64,000 bases of DNA from Glycine soja (Eukaryota > Streptophyta > Magnoliopsida > Fabales > Fabaceae), in the NCBI RefSeq assembly GCF_004193775.1, contig NC_041019.1, positions 13,316,204-13,380,203 on the forward strand. Direction: 5' to 3'. Below the pieces are notes generated by a model. It ran no database searches, had not been told where the DNA came from, and saw nothing but the letters and a program-made list of their open reading frames with translations. The position numbers and the translations under genes were made by a program. This document shows, piece after piece, positions 56,025 to 64,000 of this stretch (within the stretch, counting starts at the first letter, position 1; each line of letters opens with the position of its first letter).

Positions 56025-58829
56025 TTCTCTAACTGAGCAAGTTGGTGTCTATAAGATGTGAAAGACAAACAGATTCTAATTGTTAGAATGTTAGGTAATT
56101 ATATAATAATTAAAACATTTCACATTAATAAGTCAACATGCAATTGTATATTAGTCAAATATATACTTTTCCTTTCTAATTTATTAGTCCTATTATACAC
56201 TTTATCTGAATTTATATAAGGCTTAAATTTATTTTTTCCAGATAAATTAGTATTTTTGCATTTATAATTTTTATAGGTTTCTTTTTTTAATTTTAATGTC
56301 TATAAGTTGATATTTTTCCAATTTTAGCTTCTCTGATTTTTTTCATTTATAATTCTTGTAAGTTTGTAATTTTTTAATTTTAATTCAATTAAGATTCTAA
56401 CATTTTCATGACTTATAAGTTCATACTTAAAAAATTAAAATTAAAAAAATATAAACAGACACTATAGAACTCACTTTGTAGCCAATTGGTTTCTTAACAT
56501 GGGAAAGAGGATGAGGAAATTCACTAGTAGGCCTGCAAATATAGTATTTAGTTACATGAGTATGCCCTGCATAAGTTCATATACGTTAAAAGAACATAAA
56601 ATATTTCTTAGTAATACATAATAGCTGCAAATAATCCCATGGATAGTTTTCTAGACTTGTAGTCATTTCTATTCCTCTACAATGAAATTTATTTCTATTT
56701 GCTATCAATAGTTTCCATGTTTTGGGACTTAGTAACATAAAGGAGGAAATTCTTGTTCAAAAACCTTGCTCCTTATGGTCTCACAAGACCCTGATGTGGG
56801 AAACTGACACCAACTAAAAAGCCACTCTAGAGAGGCTTCCTTGTAAGGTGTTCATCAGTATCACAAGCTGCCAAACCACACTAGAAAAAGAAAAAAAAAA
56901 ACATATTTTTTGATATAATTTACATTCAAATGTTGCAAAAGAAAAGTGACAAAAACAAATGTTGCACAAAGGTAAACAGAAATTTACACATAAGCTAGAA
57001 ACTAACCAACAAAGGTAAACAAATCTTCAAGTGCCTTAAAGATCTATACCACTGACAAGCCTTCCAATTTGATGCCTTTCTCAACACCCATAAGCTAGAA
57101 GCTAATCAATATTAAACAACCTCATGAGTATAAATTTGACACATTAGAATTAATTCATATCAATATTATGTTAATTTAAAAATTTTCACACAGAAAAAAT
57201 CAAATATACAAATTCTTGTATTAAATAAATCATTCTTCTTTTATATATCAACACAATGAAATCTTGCATTATCCCTATTTAGGGTCACATATCACAATGG
57301 ATTCGTGCATAGACAAACTTGTTTTGACCATGATTTCTTTTCAACGCAGTAAACAAAACAAAGTAATAACATATAGAAAAACAGGGCCAGAAAAAGAAAT
57401 TTACACACCAAGAGATTGCATACTAGAAGTAAAAGGAGCAACATGATTTGGCAGGGTGCCCTTCCTTCATTTGGATGTATGCAAGCATGACATTTTTTAA
57501 TGTCTTGATATTCCAAACAAAGCAATAATTTTTAAGAGAAAAAGAGAAACAAACATATTGGTGCAAAGGTTTAGACTTTAGAGAACTATGAAAATGAAAT
57601 TCTTATAACAAAGAAACACAATGTTCCACCAAAAGTACTTTATTAATCCTACCAGTAAATCTATAGTATCTTAATTATTTTCTCCTTTAGAAATTCTGGA
57701 TATGTTCTCGAACATTTGGAATTTTTTTCTCAAGCTGATTTCAACTAAATCATTCTCCAATGTGAACTAAGTTCAAATTAACAAATGAATATTATACTTA
57801 AAATGAATAATCATAAGAATAAAGATAATGAAGCATCCTAAGAACTGCATTAAACAAATCCAAGATTTAGAAAAGCTCTCTACTTACTTGAAATTTATGG
57901 CTTTACAGTTGCAGACTTAGTATGACCAAATCATTTGAAAGAGCAGCAGCTAACAAGGCACGTGGTATAATGATACTGCCAACAAAAAGAGATTAGTGAG
58001 GCCTCTTTCAATTTTAGAATTTATGTCACCAAGGAACATAAATTGCCTTTGTACTTAATTACATCACTACAATTTATATTGCAGTCAATTTACGTATCAA
58101 GCACTACAAGAGTAGGAAAATGAAAGTCACTAACTAGTACAACTAAATCAATATTATCTTTAAGAAAATCAATGGGATCCATAATAAATCACTGGATTGT
58201 AAAGGACAGAAGGAGGGATACAAAGAATTCCAACCATCAAAATTAGCTATATATTTTATTATATTAACTACAAAAAATAACAACTATATTAATTTGCTTG
58301 GTTAATTTGAATCCCTATTAAAAAACTATTACATTGCATACACATAAACAATAAACCAAAGAATATTTTAAAACACTCCCATCTAACTGTGAAATGTTTT
58401 AAAACATTAGAATCTAATCGGCAAGAATATTATCATGCACATAAAATTTACACATCTTGTTACTCAAAGGAGATGTCGGAATTTCTACATTTAAAAGGCA
58501 CCTTGTTACCCAATAAATATTTTAAAATCAAATAATGCTTGACCTTGACTTCTTCTTTTTTTTTTGTATTCCTATCAGAAGATTTACAATTTATTAAACT
58601 AAATTCAATAATCCCTTTATACAATAGTCAAGGTCATTTGAATTTAAACTCACCTTTTATACAACAATCTTTAACCTTGGTCTTGACTATTGCAGTGAAG
58701 CTTAAGTAATGATTCTTCTTTTCTTTCTTAATATCATTCACGTAAACACATGACACACCTCACATATTTATATATATAGCCATGCCTTGCTCATTGCTTC
58801 ATTCCATCACTTTTCTTCCCAAAAAAATT
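56025..58829. other. CACTA interior with possible decayed exons
   Basis: AT-rich. Two minus-strand stretches look like exons: complement 57035-57083, with a TTCTAG acceptor and GTATAG donor (MGVEKGIKLEGLSV), and complement 57905-57976, after TTGGCAG ([17 protein letters not shown]). I do not recognise the source gene and the evidence is weak. Confidence 0.25.
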
Positions 58830-58832
58830 GAA

Positions 58833-58950
58833 TGGCCATGGAAAATAAAAAAATTAGAGTATTGGGTTGTGTCACTACTTTGCATGCTTTTGTCGGGTCA
58901 TTGGATCTCTGTTCAAGCTGCCCCTGCACCCTATCTCATCACAAACTGAA
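58833..58950 (+). pseudogene. Possible signal-peptide exon of a secreted Ala/Pro-rich protein
   Basis: ATGGCCATGGAAAATAAAAA is followed, after a one-base frame change, by a hydrophobic stretch WVVSLLCMLLSGHWISVQA then APAP, like a signal peptide and the start of an arabinogalactan-type or similar secreted protein. A TATATATA box (about 58769) lies about 65 bases upstream. A partial tandem copy follows at 58970-59055. It is frame-broken and has no continuation, so at most a captured gene start. The identification is tentative. Confidence 0.35.
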
Positions 58951-59019
58951 GTAGTTAAACCTTAAAACCTTAAAAGCTGCACCCTCTCTCATCACAACAT
59001 TGGATCTCTGTTTAAGCTG

Positions 59020-59056
59020 CCCATGCCCCTGCCCCTGCCCCTTCCCCTGCCCCTGT
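59020..59056. repeat. CCCCTG low-complexity run
   Basis: Repeated TGCCCC units, GC-rich in an AT-rich context, in the Ala/Pro-coding stretch. Confidence 0.8.
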
Positions 59057-59794
59057 TTAAGTTATTTCTATGTTCCAAATTGTTTGAGCAGAAAACAGTG
59101 GGCTTCGGAACAAAAACAATGGAGCTATTTAAATTTAAAGAATATAAAAGCTGGGGCGTGACACCTACAGCAGCGTATTACCCTTTTTTTATATTCCAAA
59201 ATATCCCTCCTAAAACAAACTAAAATTTGTACACATATATCAATACAGGTTAAATGAAGCATTGCCAGCAAAGTGACAACTTGTGCAGATAGAAGAATGA
59301 AAACTGCAACAAGTATGAACTAAGTGTATATAGGTTTTACCTACGTGATACCAAATAAACTAAGATCCATTTTGTTTTACTCATACCCACCCAGAAGGGT
59401 AGTTTTAAAACTAACTTCACCCGTTATGTGCTTCATGAAAATTCAAAGTAGTGGCAGATTTATCAGGATACAAGAATCAAGCACCCTAAAACTTGAGGTG
59501 AAAGGAATGTATTGTAATATATTCATGTCAAATGTTACTTTAATAGACTACAAATTGAAAAGGAGAAATTCTTGCACGAGCACAGTACCGATCAAAAACT
59601 GAAGTAAAATATTAAAATAACTCTAACAGACTAGCACAAACTTTAACACCACTTTCTTGTTATTTTTTACGCATTCTAGGCTTTTAGTTGGTCGTGCAAG
59701 ATTTTTTAATTGAAAGGGGAGATTATGAGCAAACAACAATGACACAACAATGGACAACTTGATAGAAAAAATGTAGTATAGTGCAGATCAAAAC

Positions 59795-60348
59795 CTGAGT
59801 TGCAATAGATGACCATCACTGGCACTACTATCCACCTGATAACAGAAAACACATCATACCACCAATCCAAAATGACATTAACAGATTGAGCAAATTGTTT
59901 GTTGTGCAAAAACCAAAACCTGAGCATTAGCAATAAGAGGATATTTAAGGACAGATTCTAAGAGCTCGCGAGCCTTCTCATACTCTTTTGCTTGTAACTT
60001 GAGAAGTCCTTCATGATAAGTTTGGGAAAGATGAAATTCCTGAAATAACAGAAAAGAAAAGAAAAATTATATGGAATCAATAATGGTAATGTAGCATTTG
60101 AATTAGGATTTAAAAAAAATAAAAAGAAAAGAATCAATGGTACATACATATATGAATTAACAGAGCTATTAAGAGTATCAAGAGTCCTAATCTTTGTACC
60201 CTAAGCAAAGCTATCAGAAGTGCTTAACATCATCATTTATCATAGAAGAGGGTGAAATAGAGAGAAAACGTACATGTGCTTCTTTCGTGGGAGCTAAAGG
60301 TTCCCACTGACTTTTCGAGTCAGTATCATTGATAGCTGCAATTGAGAA
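59795..60348 (-). pseudogene. Captured fragment of a CABIN1-like TPR gene (three exons)
   Basis: Three minus-strand exons with introns. Exon a, complement 60274-60348, encodes IAAINDTDSKSQWEPLAPTK then EAH; its ATG is lost (CAT). Exon b, complement 59920-60039, is 40 codons (TYHEGLLKLQAKEYEKAREL within it), with clean TTTCAG acceptor and GT donor. Exon c, complement 59795-59835, encodes VDSSASDGHLLQL. These match, from memory, the N-terminus of plant calcineurin-binding-protein-1-like (CABIN1) TPR proteins of about 2000 aa, so well over 90% of the gene is absent. Introns show it was copied from DNA, not mRNA. It lies in the CACTA-like insertion next to the calmodulin-like fragment, same strand. 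Confidence 0.8.
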
Positions 60349-60583
60349 ATGAAAATGCAAAACCAAAGCCATTTTATCATAACTAATAATTCAACGCTGC
60401 GAATTCAAGTAGCTACCAGGATGCATAGAACCTCAAATTTAGTCTCATAACATTTTTCAATCTTCAGAATGCTAAATGATCACGCAGTTTGTATCGCCTC
60501 GGTGTAGATTCAGCAAATTAGGGTTTAAATCTTCGATTCCTCAGTTAAGTGTTTTAAACACTTAAGTTACAAGCGAGTGCGCT

Positions 60584-61010
60584 CTAAGAATCGCCCTTGA
60601 ACCATTCCAGAAACGACGTCGCGCTACGGGCTTCACGGATCCACTTGTCGAACTCGGAGGGCTCGAGCTTCTCGCCGATGTTGGTGAGGATGTGGCGGAG
60701 CTCGAAGACAGTGACAAAGCCGGTGGAGTCCTTGTTGAGGACCTTGAAGGCATCACGGAGTTGGCGATCGAAGGGTTCGGGTTTCATGTCTTTGGCCATT
60801 ACATCGAGGAATCGGGGGAAGTCGAAGAGAGTCATGAGGTTCTCTTCGGCCACGATGGCTGCAGTTAAATGAGTAGAGAAGAGAAAGATAACCTGAAGGT
60901 TGGTGGCTGAGAGGGTTTCCATCGAGAAACGAATCGTCGACGGAGGAAACATCGATGATGCTGAGGCACAAATATAGAGAGAGAGAGAGAGAGAGCAAGG
61001 AGGAATTTAG
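60584..61010 (-). pseudogene. Captured fragment of a CML13/14-like calmodulin-like gene
   Basis: Minus strand. A short 5' part ([12 protein letters not shown], like the SLGGNPTQAQLKS segment) is followed by an intron with GT start and CTGCAG end, then an exon from about 60861. That exon encodes [47 protein letters not shown] and [19 protein letters not shown]. It matches the middle of plant CML13/14 Ca-sensors. The EF-hand loop starts NKDSTG instead of DKD. After WIREA the frame diverges ([14 protein letters not shown], stop at 60584), so the last EF-hand is lost. GC content is high against its surroundings. Not a complete gene; the N-terminal EF-hand is absent. Confidence 0.85.
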
Positions 61011-61164
61011 GGTTTTATTTTGCAAAACTAAGGGAGAAAGATTAAAATAAGGCTAGGACTGAGAGAGTCAGTTCATATTCCCTCTCGCATTCTACATCGA
61101 TTCTACAAGAACCGATGTCGTAATGTATTTTCAAAGACTGGTTTATCAAGACTGTCTTTAAAAT

Positions 61165-61265
61165 TTTCCAATTATTTATAAAAATGTCACCGTTTTACTT
61201 ACGACATCGGCTTTTATACAACCGCCGTAGAACCTGCGTAATAAAATATCATTTTTGTGGTAGTG
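61165..61265 (-). repeat. CACTA terminal and subterminal region
   Basis: Minus-strand start CACTACCACAAAAATGA, followed by TTCTACGGCGGTTGTATAAA and ACGACATCGG units. The closest internal relative is at 40018-40113. Confidence 0.75.
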
Positions 61266-61480
61266 TTGATATCTTCCATCACTACATAAGAGATCTCCAT
61301 ATGCTATTCATCTTCACTATTTTTTTTTTCATTACTTGATGTAGTTGTGTTGCCTTCAATTGTTCGCCTTTTACTTCGACATTCACTCCATAAGAGATCT
61401 CCATATATCCTTCTTTCCACCATCATACCACTTAAAATTGTGGGATTTTCCTTTCCTGTAAGTATAGCTTTGATTATTTT
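61266..61480 (-). pseudogene. Older copia element, gag C-terminal region
   Basis: On the minus strand: a decayed zinc knuckle (FKWYDGGKKDIWRSLME in place of CxxC..H..C), then TIEGNTTTSSNEKKNSEDE, typical of the acidic gag-protease linker of copia, reaching MEISYVVMED at the CACTA junction. It joins in order with the protease at 53.6 kb. Confidence 0.65.
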
Positions 61481-62105
61481 CCATATATTTTATCATATTT
61501 CTTTACAAAACTTTTATGATAGTTTGAATTTTAATGAATATATATCATAAGAATTTAAAGGATTGAAAGGATTCTTTGAATTTTTAAAAACACACTCAAA
61601 ATAAGAGTTACCGAAAAAAATAATAAGAGATGGTGAGGTTTGGATAAAAAAAATTAAAATCAATATAATTTTTTAATCTTTTAATAACTATATTGGTTCT
61701 AACTTTATATCTTTATATACTAACCTTTCTTTCAATAACATCTTATTTCCACTTTTGGATTTGAACAATAGATTTAAAATTATATGTTGATTTTATGATT
61801 TTTTTTAATTACTACAATTATTTCATGATAAATAAATCTAATGATATGTTTAAATGAGATGCAATAATAAACATATACTAAAAATGAGTAATAAGGGTAA
61901 AAAATTGGTAGAAGGATTATTAAGTTACAAATGACGAAATTAATGGTGATAATCATAAAAATATTGTATCAAGCATGTGATTGACATAATTTATATAAGA
62001 AAAACGTGATTAGTTTTAGCAAATAAAACAAACATTAATCTAATTTAAAAAATAAAGAGAAAAATACATAGAAAATGAATGTATTTGACATTTTTTATTC
62101 CAAAA

Positions 62106-62149
<44 letters not shown>

Positions 62150-62420
62150 TATGTATGTATGTATGTATGTATGTATACACACGACACATACATCTTGAAG
62201 AATATTAAAAAGAAAAAATATATGTGTGATAAGACAAAAAAGTCTAGTAATCAATAAAAAATAAAATATAACAAAATCTCAAGAGTTTTGGTGAAATTGT
62301 TTGATAGATGTTTTATATTAAAAATAATGATAAAATTCATAAAAACAATTCCTCAAAATTTATATATTTTTAAATACTAAAAAAACTTTTTAGAGTTATA
62401 AAAAAATCTTAATTAAAAAG
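61481..62420. other. AT-rich intergenic with microsatellite
   Basis: No supported gene. The rest of the old copia gag and its LTR were not recognised here. Confidence 0.5.
62106..62175. repeat. Compound microsatellite (AT)n (AC)n (GTAT)n
   Basis: About 17 AT units, then four AC units, then six to seven GTAT units. Likely length-variable. Confidence 0.95.
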
Positions 62421-63127
62421 TGCCTCATCCAGGTTATGAGATCCTCGGGGGTATAGTTGAGGATGATCAGAAAGGTGTTAGAGCTTTGAGAAATGCCCCC
62501 ATTCATTATGCCTGAACCCGAAAGACTTGGCAACAAACATTGATGTTTTGAGGCAATCTGGTGTGCCTCAAGATTCCATCTCTCTCTTGATGATCCATTT
62601 TCCTGCAGTGTATGTGAAGCATTTGAAATTTGTAGAAGCTGTTGAGATGGTTGAGGTATTCGGGTTTAATCCTTTGAAAACGACCTTTGTCATGGGTATC
62701 CAAGTGATTTTAACTATGAGAAAAGCAGTGTGGAATTCGAGACTTGAAGTTTATGCGAGGTGGGGTTGGAACAGGGAAATGTTTCTTAAAGCATTTAGAA
62801 TGTATCCCACTTTTGTGAAGTTGTCAAATGAGATGTTTGTGAGAAAAAATGAGTTTTCTATTGAAGGCTATGGGTTTGCCATCAGAAGATATTGCTGAAT
62901 ATCCCCCGGTTCTGGCCTACAGCTTGGAGAAGAGGATTATCTCTAGATTCCATGTAATTAAAATCTTGAAATCAAAAGGTCTGCTCGATAATAGTTTTCA
63001 CACTGGTTCCTTTATGACCATAACTGAGGAAAAGTTTTTGAAGAAATTTGTCATCGACTTTCAGAAAGATTTGCCTCTTTTACCAGATGTCTACAAAGAT
63101 TTGATTGATTATCAGAAAGTAATGTAG
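62421..63127 (+). pseudogene. mTERF-family pseudogene (copy D), 5'-truncated and frameshifted
   Basis: Homology to copy C starts abruptly at the codon for about residue 167 (CLIPRYEFL) and runs to the stop at 63127; the promoter, targeting peptide and first repeats are missing. It has a one-base loss near 62431, further frame damage near 62510-62525 (TGA in CCTGAACCC), and an extra A in an A-run near 62845 that shifts the frame between the two remaining open segments (62527-62898 and 62849-63127). The residues that remain are well conserved (RWGWNREMFLKAF, AEYPPVLAYSLEKRIISRF), and it is closest to copy C. Its 3' flank is also duplicated, to about 63620. Confidence 0.9.
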
Positions 63128-63620
63128 TATTTGATGGTTTTTGCAGGCTATTGTCAAAACTTTTTCTATTTCAATGCTAAATTAAACATTGAGTTTTATA
63201 GCATATGGATTTTATAATCGTGTATGTTAAATCGTGCAGAGGCGATCAATGACCAAACTTTACTGTTTACTTTAATGGAATGCAATTGCATTTAGTTGTG
63301 CTATCATCGCCAGTCTTTAATAAATGAATCTGTTAAGATGTTTTACATACAAGCTATGAATATGATGTTGCCCCTTCAACTTAAAATTGTCAGTAATCTT
63401 GTTTCAGCATACTGTTTTGTGGAGTCATGGATACATATAGATTTGAGCATCAGTCAACTACTGGTAGTCTTTATGTTGTTGATAGGGCCAGAGAGTTGCT
63501 AGTTAGAATAGTTTGGCAGTTAAAGTCTTAGAAGTAGGGAATTAGGAGGTGAGGGTAGAAAAGTGGGCATTCTGTTTTGTTCTTTTGAGAAACTAGCATT
63601 ATCTGTGTTGTATTAAATGG
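63128..63620 (+). repeat. mTERF duplication block D, 3' flank
   Basis: Shares CCTTCAACTTAAAATTGTCA (63376) and GGCATTCTGTTTTG (63568) with the flank of copy B (22518, 22742), and GCAGAGGCGATCAATGACC with copy C. Shows that D arose by segmental duplication, not retroposition. Confidence 0.75.
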
Positions 63621-64000
63621 GAAACCCTTGTTTGAAAACTTTTCTACATTAGTACGAGAGTATTAAATAACATGCAGGGAAAGAGTGTAAGCTATTATTC
63701 ACTATTTCTTACATCGCCTGTTATAATGAATTGATTACACAGTTCTAACTTTTTATTAGTTTAAGGATTATTTTAAGAGAGGGTGATATTTAAGGAACTG
63801 AATTGATAGTTTATTTTTCTATTATGCAGGGAAATGTTGTGCATTTTGATTTTTGAGGGTAGCTTCAGCAATTGTATTGTACAAGTATTTCTATCCTGTG
63901 ATACATCAAACCTTTTATATTTGTTGTAAATTATAATAGTTGTTTAAATTACAATTTATATCTAAATTTGAAAGTAACTTGTAATAAAATATCTTTGATT
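63621..64000. other. Intergenic, nothing seen
   Basis: No coding or repeat signal that I can support. Confidence 0.5.

Larger units (their letters stand above)
53700..61265 (-). mobile_element. Probable CACTA element carrying host gene fragments (Pack-CACTA)
   Basis: The right end reads CACTACCACAAAAATGA on the minus strand (to 61265), a CACTA terminus, followed inward by subterminal repeats. The left end is near 53.70-53.75 kb, marked by a dense array of AAGACGG/TTAGCTAA palindromic subterminal units; the exact terminus and 3-bp duplication are not resolved. The same copia frame flanks both sides (gag end right of 61265, protease left of 53700), so this is an insertion. No transposase was seen. 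Contains a solo LTR and fragments of at least two genes. Confidence 0.65.

Noticed and set aside
60584..60952. An intact calmodulin-like gene
   Set aside because: The N-terminal EF-hand is missing, the C-terminal EF-hand is replaced by an unrelated tail, and it sits inside a CACTA-like insertion with another gene's fragment.
62045..62257. Open frames on both strands at the microsatellite
   Set aside because: Ile-Tyr repeats produced by (AT)n and (GTAT)n.

Overview
The window is plant nuclear DNA, most likely from a soybean-like legume (Glycine). The evidence is an intron-containing plant phytoene synthase, a cluster of plant-type mTERF genes, and dense AT-rich repeats (LTR retrotransposons, LINEs, CACTA, hAT and Mutator-like elements). 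No prokaryotic, CRISPR or rRNA signal was seen. The species is an inference; no search was possible.

Layout. (1) 0.5-3.5 kb: a 5'-truncated, dead LINE with poly(A) tail and target-site duplication. (2) 4.36-7.35 kb: a complete five-exon phytoene synthase gene (396 aa), the first committed step of carotenoid synthesis in plastids. (3) 8.6-11.6 kb: LTR remnants. (4) 12.9-30.7 kb: three intact single-exon mTERF-family genes on the + strand (13.0, 20.8 and 29.0 kb), each inside a duplicated block. Between them lie a hAT-type MITE pair, two Mutator-like foldback elements (one with inverted tRNA-Ile-like sequences in its arms) and a small LINE whose empty site survives in the sister block. A fourth, truncated mTERF pseudogene lies at 62.4-63.1 kb. 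(5) 32.9-38.9 kb: a full-length but dead Ty1/copia element with both LTRs and a perfect 5-bp duplication. (6) 40.3-61.5 kb: nested insertions. A gypsy RNase H remnant is split by a solo LTR. An old minus-strand copia element is split by a solo LTR (itself holding another solo LTR), by a 5.35-kb Athila-like element lacking pol, and by a probable CACTA element of about 7.5 kb.

The most interesting structure is that CACTA-like insertion. It carries minus-strand fragments of two unrelated host genes, a CML13/14-like calmodulin-like gene and a CABIN1-like TPR gene, with introns and splice sites still visible. It may also carry the signal-peptide exon of a secreted Ala/Pro-rich protein. This looks like a Pack-CACTA element.

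The host genes with a clear job are PSY (plastid isoprenoid metabolism) and the mTERF paralogues (organelle nucleic-acid-binding proteins). Nothing here suggests an operon-like system; the rest is mobile DNA and its debris.
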